Below, piece by piece: positions 16,430-26,129 of a stretch of DNA of 64,000 nucleotides. Numbering within the stretch: the first letter of the stretch is position 1; every line of letters starts with the position of its first letter. Below the pieces are notes generated by a model. The model worked only from the letters and a program-made list of their open reading frames with translations, made no database searches and had not been told where the DNA came from. The translations under genes were made by a program, and so were the position numbers. This DNA comes from Pseudomonas berkeleyensis. Lineage in GTDB: Bacteria; Pseudomonadota; Gammaproteobacteria; Pseudomonadales; Pseudomonadaceae. The stretch lies in assembly GCF_014109765.1 (NCBI RefSeq), contig NZ_CP059139.1, positions 3,724,001 through 3,788,000 of the forward strand. The letters run 5' to 3'.

Positions 16430-16453
16430 ATCTATTCATATATATGATTAGAT
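16430..16453. promoter_or_regulatory. Putative GntR operator, 24-bp near-perfect palindrome
   Basis: Outer arms ATCTA / TAGAT enclose the 12-base palindrome TCATATATATGA (16436-16447), with a single mismatched pair. It lies in the 171-bp gap between the divergent amidohydrolase (start 16365) and GntR regulator (start 16537), the place expected for an operator controlling both. Confidence 0.65.
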
Positions 16454-16536
16454 GACTGTATCTACAGAGATCGAGTGCTGTCAACGCACGAGGCAGTGGT
16501 AAAGTGACGGCCGGTCGAATTTCGGATTTGAGGTTT

Positions 16537-17274
16537 ATGAGCACCACGGCTCTGGGACAGGACGAACGCCTGCCGCTGTACCAGCGGTTGCGCGACGAGA
16601 TGCTGGGGAAAATTGCCGCAGGTGAATGGCTGCCGGGCGAGGCTATCCCTACCGAGGCGGAGCTCACCCGCCAGTACGGTGTGGCCATTGGCACGGTACG
16701 CAAGGCGGTGGAAACCCTGGTCGCCGAGGGCCTTCTGCTGCGTGCGCAAGGCCGTGGCACCTTCGTACGTCGACCGAATTTCGACGGTTCGCTGTTTCGC
16801 TTCTTTCGCCAGGTCAACGCCAGTGGACAATCCCAGGTGCCGCAGAGCCGCATCCTCGACTGCCGGCAAACCCCCGCCGACGCAACCGCTCGCCAGGCAC
16901 TGAAACTGGCCGATGACGAACTCTGTATCCATCTGCAACGCCTGCGGCTGATCGAGGGACGGCCGCTGTTCCATGAGCGCATCTGGCTGCCGGCCACACG
17001 CTTCGCGAACTTGCTCGACGTCGACCCGAATGACTTCCCGCAGTTGCTCTATCCCTTCTACGAACAACATTGCGGCCAGCGCATCGCCTCGGCACAGGAA
17101 ACCCTCAGTGTCTCCGCTGCCGACGCCGAGACCGCCACCACTCTGAATGTGGCCACCGCCAGCCCCATCGTGGTGATCGAGCGAACGGCGCTGGGTTATG
17201 ACCGCACCCCGCTCGAATATCGCCTGTCACGTGCAGCAGCGGAAAACTTCCGCTACCAGGTGGAAATCAGCTGA
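16537..17274 (+). CDS. GntR/HutC-family transcriptional regulator (UTRA domain)
   Basis: A 245-residue regulator. Residues about 12-82 form the GntR winged helix (YQRLRDEMLGKIAAGEWLPG, then PTEAELTRQYGVAIGTVRKAVETLVAEG and GRGTFV). Residues 98-240 form a UTRA effector domain with LQRLRLIEGRPLFHERIWLP and PIVVIERTALGYDRTPLEYRLSR. UTRA regulators are usually repressors released by a small catabolite. GAGGTTT precedes ATG 16537. Divergence from the amidohydrolase/MatC pair and the palindrome between them make it the likely local repressor, with the hydrolase substrate or product as effector. Confidence 0.9.
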   Translation: MSTTALGQDERLPLYQRLRDEMLGKIAAGEWLPGEAIPTEAELTRQYGVAIGTVRKAVETLVAEGLLLRAQGRGTFVRRPNFDGSLFRFFRQVNASGQSQVPQSRILDCRQTPADATARQALKLADDELCIHLQRLRLIEGRPLFHERIWLPATRFANLLDVDPNDFPQLLYPFYEQHCGQRIASAQETLSVSAADAETATTLNVATASPIVVIERTALGYDRTPLEYRLSRAAAENFRYQVEIS

Positions 17275-17305
17275 GAAACGGGGCGCAGGTCGCGCCCCAC
17301 ATCAG

Positions 17306-18049
17306 TCATTGCAGCGTGTAGCCCTTGTCTACCACCCAGTCCTGGCCGTAGACACCGCGAGCGCCGTTGGACAATTGGAACAACACCACTTCAGCGATAG
17401 CCTGCGGGCTGAGAAACTCGCCATCGACCAGGCGCTTGCTCACCTCGCTGGCGACGCCTGCCAGGGCGTCATCCGCCAGGCCCAGGCTGCCCCAGATCGG
17501 CGTGGCGGTCGGCCCCGGCGACACCAGATTCAGGCGCAGCCCTTCACCTGCATGTTCCAGCGCCAGGCTGCGCACCAAGGCCGAGAGCGCCGCCTTGCTG
17601 GCGATATAACCACCCAGCCCGGCGAAACCCAACTGCCGCAAGAAGGTGCTGATGAACACCACCGACGCCGGCCGCGCTAGATGGGGTTTGAGCACGGCAA
17701 AGGTGTTCAGCGCACCGGCGCCGTTGACTTGCCACTGCTGCTCGAATGCCTGCAGATCGCAACCCGGCGCCAGCCGTGCAATACCGGCATTGGGCACCAG
17801 ATAGTCCACCGCGCCGAGCCGACCGGCACGCTCGGCCAGCGCATGCAGTGCATCGATATCGGTGACGTCGCCCGCGCACCAATGCAACTGCTCGGGGTAA
17901 CGCGCCTGCAGCGACTCCAGCGCGGCCAATCGGCGGGAGAAAGCCAGCACGCGCGCGCCGCGCTGCAGCAACAGGTCGCAGACAGCCAGACCGATGCCGG
18001 AACTGGCGCCAGTAACGACGGCCAGACGGTGTTGAAAGTTCGTACTCAT
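17306..18049 (-). CDS. Short-chain dehydrogenase/reductase
   Basis: A 247-residue classical SDR with TGASSGIG (13-20), NAGI (87-90), Ser134 and YIASK (Tyr148, Lys152), a complete catalytic set. The C-terminal part (SPGPTATPIWGSLGL, YGQDWVVDKGYTLQ) is the usual substrate lid and end of FabG-like enzymes. Cytosolic; the substrate is not predictable. It converges with the GntR gene. The GC-rich inverted repeat GGGGCG / CGCCCC around 17280-17298 between the stops may act as a weak shared terminator. The upstream glycine-zipper gene is on the same strand, 64 bases away. Confidence 0.85.
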   Translation of the reverse strand: MSTNFQHRLAVVTGASSGIGLAVCDLLLQRGARVLAFSRRLAALESLQARYPEQLHWCAGDVTDIDALHALAERAGRLGAVDYLVPNAGIARLAPGCDLQAFEQQWQVNGAGALNTFAVLKPHLARPASVVFISTFLRQLGFAGLGGYIASKAALSALVRSLALEHAGEGLRLNLVSPGPTATPIWGSLGLADDALAGVASEVSKRLVDGEFLSPQAIAEVVLFQLSNGARGVYGQDWVVDKGYTLQ

Positions 18050-18113
18050 GTGCACCTCGAAACGCAAAGAGAGAAGGCGCCGCAACGACCGATCCGCCAC
18101 GGCAAAATCGCTG

Positions 18114-18461
18114 TCACTGGAGTTGCAGGCGACCCTGCTGCAATTCGACGTTCTGGCCCAGTGCGAAGCGGGCATTCGGCGAGCGCACCCACTGCTCACG
18201 TCCGTCGTCATGCCGCACGACATAGGCGGTGCCGCTGCTACCGCTGGCTTCCTGAACCTGTGCGCCAGACCAGCCACCCACGACTGCACCGACCAGCGCA
18301 CCAATCGGGCCGCCAGCAGCAGCCCCGAGCATCAGGCCGGACAGCCCGCCGAAACCGGCACCAACCAAATTTTCTTCACGTTCGGCCACCACTTCGGCGG
18401 CCTGCACAGCGTTGATGGCGACAAAGCCAAGGGAGAGCACGAGCAAGGCAATGGGTTTCAT
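18114..18461 (-). CDS. Glycine-zipper exported protein
   Basis: A 115-residue protein with a signal peptide (MKPIALLVLSLGFVAINAVQA) and a 2TM glycine-zipper segment (LVGAGFGGLSGLMLGAAAGGPIGALVGAVVGGWSG, in its core GxxxG repeats from about 33 to 66), followed by a polar strand-rich tail, GTAYVVRHDDGREQWVRS. Such proteins (SlyB/Rcc01698-like) sit in the outer or inner membrane or periplasm as structural or stress-related factors. AAGGAAACT precedes ATG 18461. The GxxxG region could pair within the membrane. Specific function unknown. Confidence 0.8.
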   Translation of the reverse strand: MKPIALLVLSLGFVAINAVQAAEVVAEREENLVGAGFGGLSGLMLGAAAGGPIGALVGAVVGGWSGAQVQEASGSSGTAYVVRHDDGREQWVRSPNARFALGQNVELQQGRLQLQ

Positions 18462-18892
18462 CTGAGTTTCCTTTTAGTAGTAGGCGTTGCACCCACTGCC
18501 ATCTCAGATTTCATGCCAATAACTTTATTTATATAAATCAACAAATTGGAAAGATTGAAGTCATAATGACAGCAAAAAATCGAAGTCTTTATAACTACAA
18601 TTGAAGTCATATCAACACAAGATCGCCTTAGAACCTACCCGAGATCCTTGTGCACTCGACAAACATAAACCCTTACTCCTACGGAATCGGCAGCAATAGC
18701 AGCCTTTCGATTTTCTGGGCTGAAGCTGATCGTCGCCCAGCTCTCATGCCACCTACCGTAGGGTGGGCCGGGCGGTACTCCACTTCAGCCCACCAACAGC
18801 CCCCAAAAAAACGAGTGAGCGGAAGTGAAAATCCTCCCGCTGATTCCAGCTAAGCTGCACGGCACTCATCACGACAAGGGAATGCACGCACC
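18462..18892. other. Intergenic region, partly AT-rich
   Basis: A 431-base gap between divergent genes. From about 18500 to 18660 it is markedly AT-rich (runs such as TAACTTTATTTATATAAATC), a likely promoter area for both genes or a remnant of acquired DNA. A half-copy of a repeat, CGTAGGGTGGGCC at 18758 with GCCCACC at 18788, resembles the repeat at 25919-25990. I see no convincing gene or RNA. Confidence 0.6.
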
Positions 18893-19276
18893 ATGACTTT
18901 CATCGCACGACACTTCAAATGGCTGATGCTGGTATCCGGGGTTCTGACCGCCACCATGTTCTATGGCCTGGTCGCGCCACAGGCAGCACTCGAGTCGATG
19001 TTCGGCACATCGTTCGACGGCCAGCTGGAGTCGATCATCATCCGCAGTTGGTCGGCACTGGTCGGGCTTATCGGCGTCGTGATGATCTATGGCGCATTGA
19101 ATGAAAGACATCGGGTTTTCTCTGCTTCCATCGCTGCGCTGAGCAAAGCCATCTTCGTATCGCTGGTGGTGATCTACGGACAGGAATTTCTGGGTAGCGT
19201 AGCGCCTGCCATCGCGCTGGATCTGCTGGTCATCGCCTCGACCCTGCTGTTCCTGCTGACGGCACGGCAGTCCTGA
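18893..19276 (+). CDS. Small four-helix membrane protein
   Basis: A 127-residue inner-membrane protein with about four hydrophobic segments (8-28, 45-67, 82-97, 103-122). It has no charged catalytic motif and no family I can name. It resembles the DoxX-like or DUF4345-like small proteins that have a conserved polar patch between helices (SMFGTSFDGQLESIIIRSWSALVG). Another small membrane protein of similar size begins 18 bases after its stop and has the same helix layout and a matching position of WY/SW residues, so the pair may derive from duplication and could form one complex. Confidence 0.7.
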   Translation: MTFIARHFKWLMLVSGVLTATMFYGLVAPQAALESMFGTSFDGQLESIIIRSWSALVGLIGVVMIYGALNERHRVFSASIAALSKAIFVSLVVIYGQEFLGSVAPAIALDLLVIASTLLFLLTARQS

Positions 19277-19294
19277 ACGCACCGAGCGAAGCGT

Positions 19295-19669
19295 ATGCGC
19301 CTCAACATCCTCTGGCTAGACTGTACAGCCGCTGCCTTGGCAGGCCTCGTCGTGCTGTCGTTCAGCGCTCAACTGAGTGATTGGTACGCCGCGCCAGAGG
19401 CACTTCTGAGGTTCATCGGCGCAGTCAATATTGCCTACGCCTGCTATTCCTTCTTCCTGGCTGCCCGTACCCGGCGCAGCGAAATATCCATTGGGCTGCT
19501 GGCATGGGCCAATGGTGCCTGGGCAGTGGTCTGTCTGTGCATCGCCGCACTCCTGGTGCAGACCCTATCCCCACTGGGGTTCATCCATATTGTTGGCGAG
19601 GCAGCCTTCGTCGGTGGCCTGGCAAGGATCGAGTGGAGATGGCGCAAGCAGTTGACCATGGCGACCTGA
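19295..19669 (+). CDS. Small four-helix membrane protein
   Basis: A 124-residue protein of about four membrane segments beginning MRLNILWLDCTAAALAGLVVL. The conserved-looking bits are LSDWYAAPEALLRFIGAVNIAYACYSFF and ARIEWRWRKQL at the cytoplasmic end. No family is recognised with confidence. It follows the previous small membrane gene by 18 bases and is presumably in the same transcript. The plus-strand gene converges on the GGDEF gene, whose stop is 45 bases beyond. Confidence 0.7.
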   Translation: MRLNILWLDCTAAALAGLVVLSFSAQLSDWYAAPEALLRFIGAVNIAYACYSFFLAARTRRSEISIGLLAWANGAWAVVCLCIAALLVQTLSPLGFIHIVGEAAFVGGLARIEWRWRKQLTMAT

Positions 19670-19714
19670 GCAGCGGCCCTCAACGCAGCACCTGATAGGG
19701 GGATATCGCCCCCG

Positions 19715-21595
19715 CTATTCCGCTACCCAGTTGAAGCGGTTCTTGCCGGCGTGCTTGGCTGCGTACATGGCCTTGTCCGCATGCTGCACCAAATCGTGGC
19801 CATCGTGGCCGTGCAGGGGGAACATCGCAGCCCCGATGCTTGCCGATATGCGCACCGGCGAGCCGTTCAGGTCGAAGGGCTGCTCAAGCGTTGCCAGCAC
19901 CTTGCGTGCAACGGCTTCGCAGTCCTGCTTGCTGCCCAGGTTGGTGAGGATGATGCCGAACTCGTCGCCGCCAAAACGCGCCACCGTGTCTTCGCCACGC
20001 ACGCAATCCTCCAGCCGCCTGGCGACCTGCTGCAACAGCACATCACCGGCGGCATGCCCGAGACTGTCATTGATCGCCTTGAAACCGTCCAGGTCGATGT
20101 ACAGCACGGCCGACAGCCGCCCCGGACTGCGCTCCGAGGCCAGCACCCGATCCAGCCGCTGGCGAAAATACCCTCGGTTGGGCAGGCCAGTGAGCCCGTC
20201 ATGCTGCGCATCGTGTGAAAGCCGCGCTTCCAGGTGCTTGCGCTCGGTGATGTCCTGGGTGACCAGCACGAGGAAATCCGGATGGCCTTCGCGATTGCGC
20301 ACCACCCCCAGCGCCTCGCAGACCCAGAGCCGCGAGCCATCCTGCCGCCGGTAGGTCTTCTCGATCTCTGGAGAAAGCGCCCGCGAATCGCTGCTTAGTT
20401 GCTCATGCAGAAAGTCCTGTGCCGCGCTGGCCGCGTCGGGATCGCTCAATTCGAAAATATTGCGTCCCTGCAACACCTCGGCGGGGCAGCCCAGCATGCG
20501 CGAGAACTTCTCGTTGACCCGCAGGATCTCGCCATCGGGCGTGACGTGGGCGATGCCCATGGCGGCCTGGTGGAAAGTAGCGCGAAACAGCGCTTCGCTG
20601 CCCTGCAAGGCATCGGTGGCAGCACGTTGACGTACCAGCATCATCATCAGCAGGCCAACGAAGATGCCCACCACCAAAGTGACACCAACTGCAGCACGCA
20701 GGTAGGTCGAGCGACGCTGCAGGGTCGTGACCATTTCCTCGTCATAAGCCGTGGCCACGGTGACCATCAGAGGGTAGTCGGCCATGGTGCGGTAGCTGAC
20801 GATACGGGCCACACCATCCAAGGCCTCGCCGCTGTCGTAGAAATCATCGGTATCTTGCAGCTTCTGCCGCTGAAACCAGGCCAGTGGCGCGGCACCCACG
20901 CCGAACTCGCTGCGTGGGCCAATCTTGCGCGCACGCACTACACCGTCGAGGCCGGTGAGTTCCAGCAGCCCTTGCGACCCCAGATCGACCTGATGGAAGA
21001 AATGCGTGACGTCCTCCGGACTGACCGCCATCACCACGACTCCAGCAAAGCGGCCATCGTCGCGCTCGATACGCAGTGACAACGGTATCAGCCAGCGTCC
21101 GGAAACCCGCCCGAGCACGGGCTGACTGATGAACAACCGATCGGCCTGCGCGTCGCGCTGCGCTGTGAAGAACTCACGATCGGCGTAATTGACTGCACCG
21201 GTGTTCTGGCTGCTGCTGACGATATCGCCATGCTCGTCCACCACACTGACGATGGTGAACATCTCCTCGCGGATCACGCCCTCTTCGACCCAGCGGCGCA
21301 AGTCGATTGCCCTGCCTTGCTGGCGGTATTGCTCCCGCACGAAGGCCGCCACCTGCTCGGCCGCCTTCAACGTGCGGAATACCTGTTGCTCGAAGGCGAT
21401 GGCAAGGCTGGAGTTGGACTCCATCTCCGAGGCCAGCGTCTGCTCACGCTCGAACGCGATCCGTTGCAGGGTGATCAACCAGACAACGGCAACGAACACG
21501 CTCGCCAGAACAATCAACAGGTTCAAGGGTGTTGCGATACGAGCGCGGCGAGCGGCTGAATAGTGCTCGTCATCCGGCAGTCTGGGCGGGGTCAT
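19715..21595 (-). CDS. Diguanylate cyclase with periplasmic Cache and PAS sensor domains
   Basis: A 626-residue membrane sensor. Domains in order: membrane segment (about 22-44), periplasmic dCache-like domain (about 50-290, with NYADREFFTAQRDAQADRLFISQPVLGR), second membrane segment (about 300-325), PAS/PAC (about 335-455) and GGDEF. The active site is GGDEF (542-546) and the inhibitory site RGED (533-536) lies five residues before it, so product inhibition by c-di-GMP is expected. It synthesises cyclic di-GMP from GTP in response to an extracytoplasmic ligand, unknown here, and so promotes sessile behaviour. No partner gene adjoins it; an EAL protein is encoded at 40033. Confidence 0.92.
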   Translation of the reverse strand: MTPPRLPDDEHYSAARRARIATPLNLLIVLASVFVAVVWLITLQRIAFEREQTLASEMESNSSLAIAFEQQVFRTLKAAEQVAAFVREQYRQQGRAIDLRRWVEEGVIREEMFTIVSVVDEHGDIVSSSQNTGAVNYADREFFTAQRDAQADRLFISQPVLGRVSGRWLIPLSLRIERDDGRFAGVVVMAVSPEDVTHFFHQVDLGSQGLLELTGLDGVVRARKIGPRSEFGVGAAPLAWFQRQKLQDTDDFYDSGEALDGVARIVSYRTMADYPLMVTVATAYDEEMVTTLQRRSTYLRAAVGVTLVVGIFVGLLMMMLVRQRAATDALQGSEALFRATFHQAAMGIAHVTPDGEILRVNEKFSRMLGCPAEVLQGRNIFELSDPDAASAAQDFLHEQLSSDSRALSPEIEKTYRRQDGSRLWVCEALGVVRNREGHPDFLVLVTQDITERKHLEARLSHDAQHDGLTGLPNRGYFRQRLDRVLASERSPGRLSAVLYIDLDGFKAINDSLGHAAGDVLLQQVARRLEDCVRGEDTVARFGGDEFGIILTNLGSKQDCEAVARKVLATLEQPFDLNGSPVRISASIGAAMFPLHGHDGHDLVQHADKAMYAAKHAGKNRFNWVAE

Positions 21596-21901
21596 CGCCT
21601 TGTTCTCCAGGCCATCACATAAGCGGGCTGTGTCTTGTTGTCATGGGCTTTTGGGGGAAACTGCATCGACCCGGAAAGCCTCTGTTATCGCTCCTCGTTC
21701 AGCATCGCGGGGCTTTTCCTATCGCCTTGCCCTGAATCATAGGCACTGCAGTGCCGTTGTGCCGCCATCAGGCTGCAATGGGTTTTGCCCGAATATCGAG
21801 GTTGCGGCAGACTGACGACCGACGCGTAAGCCCAGCCACATCGCCCCGCGTTCGGGCTCTTGCAGCACGTCTTCGACAACCACCAGCCTCCGAGGCCCGC
21901 T
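21596..21901. other. Intergenic region
   Basis: A 306-base gap between the divergent GGDEF and DMT transporter genes. It should hold both promoters. I see no conserved repeat, strong hairpin or small gene with a good ribosome-binding site. Confidence 0.55.
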
Positions 21902-22744
21902 TTGGACACCACGGTCTTTCTCGCCGTCATCGCTGCCGCTGCCCTGCATGCCGGCTGGAATGCCCTGCTGAAAATCGGCCTCGACCGTTTCCTGACCGCC
22001 ACCCTGATCCAGGTCGGCGCCGGCCTGGTCGCGTTGTGCGCACTGCCGCTGGTGGCCTTGCCGCAAGCGGCGGCCTGGCCATGGATCGCGCTGTCGGCGC
22101 TGCTGCATATCGGCTACAACTTCTTCCTCGCCCGCGCCTATCAGTATGGCGACCTGGGCCAGGTCTACCCCATCGCCCGAGGCAGTTCACCGCTGATGGT
22201 GGCGCTGCTGTCGTTGCTGCTGTTGCACGACAGCCTGAGCGCCTTGCAGCTGCTCGGCTTGCTGATCCTGGTAATGGGTATCTGGCTGATGGCGATACGC
22301 GGCGGCCATCAGCAAGCGCCGCAGCGCGCGATGCTGTTCTGCGCGCTGATGACGGCGCTGTTCATTGCCGGCTATACCCTCAGCGACGCCATCGGCGCGC
22401 GCAGCAATGGCGATGCCTTGAGCTATTCGCTGTGGCTGTTCAGCGTCAACGGCGTGGTGATGGCGATCGTTCTGGCCATCAGCCGTGGGCCACGCGCCTT
22501 CCTGCAACTGGGGTCGCACTGGCGGGGCGGGCTGGCCGGTGGGGCGATGTCGATGGCGGCCTATACCCTCGTCATCTGGGCAATGACCCAGGCTCCCGTG
22601 GCATTGGTATCGGCACTGCGCGAGACCAGCGTGGTCTTCGCGGTATTGCTGGGCATGGTGCTGCTGAAGGAGCCTCTACGGCCGATCCGCCTGCTGTCCT
22701 GCGCAGTGATCGCCGCCGGCGTAGTCATCATGAAGCTGGCCTGA
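21902..22744 (+). CDS. DMT-superfamily transporter (EamA domains)
   Basis: A 280-residue permease of ten membrane segments in two EamA halves. The first half has HAGWNALLKIG and LARAYQYGDLGQVYPIARGSSPL, the second IWAMTQAPVALVSALRETSVVFAVLLGMVLLKEPL, the repeated proline-glutamate signature of this family. These proteins export metabolites or drugs. I chose TTG 21902, which has GAGG six bases upstream and starts just before the first membrane segment; a TTG at 21860 would add fourteen polar residues. Monocistronic, divergent from the GGDEF gene. Confidence 0.82.
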   Translation: MDTTVFLAVIAAAALHAGWNALLKIGLDRFLTATLIQVGAGLVALCALPLVALPQAAAWPWIALSALLHIGYNFFLARAYQYGDLGQVYPIARGSSPLMVALLSLLLLHDSLSALQLLGLLILVMGIWLMAIRGGHQQAPQRAMLFCALMTALFIAGYTLSDAIGARSNGDALSYSLWLFSVNGVVMAIVLAISRGPRAFLQLGSHWRGGLAGGAMSMAAYTLVIWAMTQAPVALVSALRETSVVFAVLLGMVLLKEPLRPIRLLSCAVIAAGVVIMKLA

Positions 22745-22859
22745 AGCGCGAAGCGCCAGCACGCGCCTGGACAAATGACGCCTCAGCAAGGTGGCCTGCC
22801 CTCACTTACAGCCCCGTGCTACCTTGCAGCCCGTCCCATAGCCGGAAGCCTGGAACCCC

Positions 22860-23270
22860 GTGACATCAGCACCGCCGTTTTTTCTGATTGCCATCGTTAT
22901 CGCCCCGCTGATGTGGGGTTATCTGATTGTGCTGGGTGGTTTCACACTCAAGCTGTTCGGCAAGAATCCAAAGACGCGTATCGAGCGCCCATACCGAACC
23001 ATGCTGAAAGTCAGCCTGCTCTCGTTCCTCATCTTCATCCTGGCGTCAGCCCCCATTCTCGCAGCCAACATCGCCAGCCCAGGCGCCAGCTCGTTCGCCA
23101 TTCCCTATGCCGCCTGCCTGTTCGTCGCCGGGTTCATCGTTTTCATTCAGAAAATCAGCAGCGCCACGACAGGCCCCCAGCAAGCGCTCATCTGCACCGG
23201 CCTGACGGGGCTGATCGTGGCGCTGTTCACAGCCAGTCAATATCTGCTCGACTATGTGCTGCTCTCCTGA
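22860..23270 (+). CDS. Hypothetical four-helix membrane protein
   Basis: A 136-residue protein starting at GTG 22860 with about four membrane segments (7-28, 50-68, 78-95, 110-132) and a basic cytoplasmic loop (LFGKNPKTRIERPYRTML). I do not recognise the family. It lies between the DMT transporter and plsB on the same strand but with gaps of 115 and 160 bases, so it is probably its own unit. Confidence 0.65.
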   Translation: MTSAPPFFLIAIVIAPLMWGYLIVLGGFTLKLFGKNPKTRIERPYRTMLKVSLLSFLIFILASAPILAANIASPGASSFAIPYAACLFVAGFIVFIQKISSATTGPQQALICTGLTGLIVALFTASQYLLDYVLLS

Positions 23271-23430
23271 TTGCAGCACCCAGGCCTGAAACGCTTGGCG
23301 CCGGCCCGAGAGCCCACGGCTGCTCGCAGCACGCGCGCTGCAGAGCACAAGAGTTTTTGCCCGCCGCCCAGGCTTGCGGCAAACTAGGCGCCTCCCGAGC
23401 GCCTGTCCGCTCCCGCATGCAAGAGCCCGT

Positions 23431-25914
23431 ATGACCCGTTCCCCTTTTCGCCGCCTCGTCTTCGGATCGTTGCGCCGCCTGCTGTACCTCTGGGTACGCT
23501 CGGAAACCATCAACCAGTCCGCCTTCACCCTCAAGCTCGACCGCAGCAAGCCGGTGTTCTACGTGCTGCAGCAGCCCTCGGTGAGCGATCTGGCAGTGGT
23601 CGACCGCGAGTGCACCAAGGCCGGCCTGCCGCGCCCGGTATTGCCGGTAGCGGTTGGAGAACATATGGAGCCGGCCGCCTTCTTCTACCTGACACCGGAG
23701 CCGGACTGGTTCGGCCGCCAGGACAAGCGCGGCATTTCACCGACCCTGGATCGTGTGGTCACCGCCCTCACCCGGCACGCCGTGGACGACGCGCAGATCA
23801 TCCCGGTCAGCGTGTTCTGGGGCCAGTCGCCGGATCGTGAAACCAGCCCATGGAAGCTGCTGTTCGCCGACAGCTGGGCCGTGACCGGGCGCCTGCGCCG
23901 GCTGGTGAGCATCCTGATACTCGGGCGCAAGACCCGCGTGCAGTTCTCCACGCCGATCCACCTGCGCGAGCTGATCGAGCAGGACAAGGGCCAGGAGCGC
24001 ACCCTGCGCATGGTGCACCGCATCCTGCGCGTGCACTTCCGCAACCAGAAGGCCGCGGTGATCGGCCCGGATGTGTCGCACCGACGCAATCTGGTCAAAG
24101 GCTTGGTGCACGACCCGCTGGTGCGCCAAGCCATCGTCGAAGAGGCCGAGCGCGAGAAGATCAGCCTGGAGAAGGCCGAAGCCCAGGCACTGCGCTATGG
24201 CAACGAGATAGCCTCGGACTACACCTACACGGTGATCCGCTTCCTCGAACTGGTCTTGAGCTGGTTCTGGAACAAGATCTACGACGGCATCCAGATTCAC
24301 AACGTCGAAGGCGTGCGGGATATTTCCCAGGGCAACGAAATCATCTACGTGCCCTGCCACCGCAGCCATATCGACTATCTGCTGCTGTCCTACCTGCTGT
24401 TCCGCAACGGCCTGACGCCACCGCACATCGCTGCCGGCATCAACCTCAACATGCCGATGATCGGCGGCCTGCTGCGCCGTGGCGGCGCCTTCTTCATGCG
24501 CCGCACGTTCAAGGGCAACCCGCTGTACACCGCGGTGTTCAACGAATACCTGCACACCCTGTTCAGCAAGGGCTTCCCGGTGGAGTACTTCGTCGAGGGC
24601 GGGCGCTCGCGCACCGGGCGCATGCTGCGGCCGAAGACCGGCATGCTGGCGATTACCCTGCGCAGCTTCCTGCGTTCGCACCGCCTGCCCATCGTCTTCG
24701 TGCCGGTGTACATCGGCTACGAGCGCGTGCTGGAAGGCCGTACCTACCTGGGCGAACTGCGCGGCGCGAGCAAGAAGAAGGAGTCGATCTTCGACCTGTT
24801 CAAGGTGCTCGGCGCGCTCAAGCAGCGCTTTGGCCAGGTCTCGGTGAACTTCGGCGAGCCGATCAAGCTGGCGGAATTCCTCGACCAGCAGCAACCCGAC
24901 TGGCGCGAACAGGATCTCGGCCCGCAGTACCGCCCGGCCTGGCTCAACGACACCACCAACCGCCTCGGCGAGCGCGTGGCGCGCCACCTCAACGAGGCGG
25001 CAGCGATCAATCCGGTCAACCTGGTGGCCCTAGCGCTGCTCTCCACCAGCAAACTGGCGCTGGATGAGCGCGCCCTGTCGCGCGTGCTCGATCTGTATCT
25101 GGCGCTGCTGCGCGCGGTGCCCTACTCGCCGCACACCACCCTGCCGGAAGGCGACGGCCTGGCGCTGATCAAGCATGTGCAGGGCATGGATCTGCTGGCC
25201 GAGCAGAAGGATGCACTGGGCAAGATCCTCTATCTGGACGAGCAGAACGCCGTCCTGATGACCTACTACCGCAACAACGTGCTGCACATCTTCGCCCTGC
25301 CGGCGTTGCTGGCCAGCTTCTTCCAGAGCAGCGCACGGATCAGCCGCGAGCAGATCCTGCGTTACGCCGGCGCCCTGTATCCCTACCTGCAGGCCGAGCT
25401 GTTCATTCGCTGGGAACAGAGCGAGCTGGAAGGCGTGATCGACCAGTGGCTGGCGGCATTCGTCGAGCAGGGCCTGCTGAAGACCGAAGGTGATGTGTAC
25501 GTGCGCCCGGCGCCCAGCTCGCGCCAGTTCGTGCTACTGACGCTGCTGTCGCGTTCGGTGGCGCAGACCCTGCAACGCTTCTACATGGCCATTGCCCTGC
25601 TGCTCAACGCCGGGCAGAACGCGATCAGCGCCGAGGAGCTGGAAGACCTGTGCACGGTCATGGCCCAGCGCCTGTCGATCCTGCATGGCCTGAACGCGCC
25701 GGAGTTCTTCGACAAGAGCCTGTTCCGCCACTTCATCCAGAGCCTGCTGGATCAGGGCGTGCTGCGCCAGGACGAAGCCGGCAAGCTCAGCCATCACCCG
25801 CTGCTCAGCGAGCTGGCCGAAGGCGCCGCCAAGCGCGTGCTGCCAGCCGAGATTCGCCTGTCGATCCGGCAGGTGGCGCTGGATCGCAACGAGGACGAAC
25901 CGGCCGCGCCATGA
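23431..25914 (+). CDS. plsB: Glycerol-3-phosphate acyltransferase
   Basis: An 827-residue enzyme that acylates sn-glycerol-3-phosphate at position 1 at the inner membrane, the first step of phospholipid synthesis. The acyltransferase core has block I, HRSHID (His310 and Asp315, the HX4D catalytic pair), block [16 protein letters not shown], block [13 protein letters not shown] (388-397), and block [18 protein letters not shown]. The long N- and C-terminal extensions match the PlsB length of about 810-830. ATG 23431 was chosen over an upstream in-frame ATG at 23374 because family sequence begins here. Monocistronic, followed by a repeat that may serve as terminator. Confidence 0.95.
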   Translation: MTRSPFRRLVFGSLRRLLYLWVRSETINQSAFTLKLDRSKPVFYVLQQPSVSDLAVVDRECTKAGLPRPVLPVAVGEHMEPAAFFYLTPEPDWFGRQDKRGISPTLDRVVTALTRHAVDDAQIIPVSVFWGQSPDRETSPWKLLFADSWAVTGRLRRLVSILILGRKTRVQFSTPIHLRELIEQDKGQERTLRMVHRILRVHFRNQKAAVIGPDVSHRRNLVKGLVHDPLVRQAIVEEAEREKISLEKAEAQALRYGNEIASDYTYTVIRFLELVLSWFWNKIYDGIQIHNVEGVRDISQGNEIIYVPCHRSHIDYLLLSYLLFRNGLTPPHIAAGINLNMPMIGGLLRRGGAFFMRRTFKGNPLYTAVFNEYLHTLFSKGFPVEYFVEGGRSRTGRMLRPKTGMLAITLRSFLRSHRLPIVFVPVYIGYERVLEGRTYLGELRGASKKKESIFDLFKVLGALKQRFGQVSVNFGEPIKLAEFLDQQQPDWREQDLGPQYRPAWLNDTTNRLGERVARHLNEAAAINPVNLVALALLSTSKLALDERALSRVLDLYLALLRAVPYSPHTTLPEGDGLALIKHVQGMDLLAEQKDALGKILYLDEQNAVLMTYYRNNVLHIFALPALLASFFQSSARISREQILRYAGALYPYLQAELFIRWEQSELEGVIDQWLAAFVEQGLLKTEGDVYVRPAPSSRQFVLLTLLSRSVAQTLQRFYMAIALLLNAGQNAISAEELEDLCTVMAQRLSILHGLNAPEFFDKSLFRHFIQSLLDQGVLRQDEAGKLSHHPLLSELAEGAAKRVLPAEIRLSIRQVALDRNEDEPAAP

Positions 25915-25918
25915 TGTG

Positions 25919-25990
25919 TGTAGGGTGCGCTGTGCGCACCTTCGAATCACCATAGCCACCGGTGCGCACGGCCTGGGCGGCCCACCCTAC
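25919..25990. repeat. Palindromic intergenic repeat, TGTAGGGTGCGC type
   Basis: The arms TGTAGGGTGCGC..GCGCACC and GGTGCGCACGGCC..CCCACCCTAC form an imperfect long hairpin just after plsB. Half-copies of the same family occur near 18758 and 35998-36018. Confidence 0.65.
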
Positions 25991-26129
25991 CGCTCCACGC
26001 CGCATTTCGCGTCAGCATCGTGGATGTCGCTTTTTACATCCAGCCTGGCGGTGGCTCGATGCGACCAGCCGAACCTGTCACGGGTTTGGCAGTCAGTGAT
26101 AGACCACACACCGGCAGGAGGCCCTGGCA

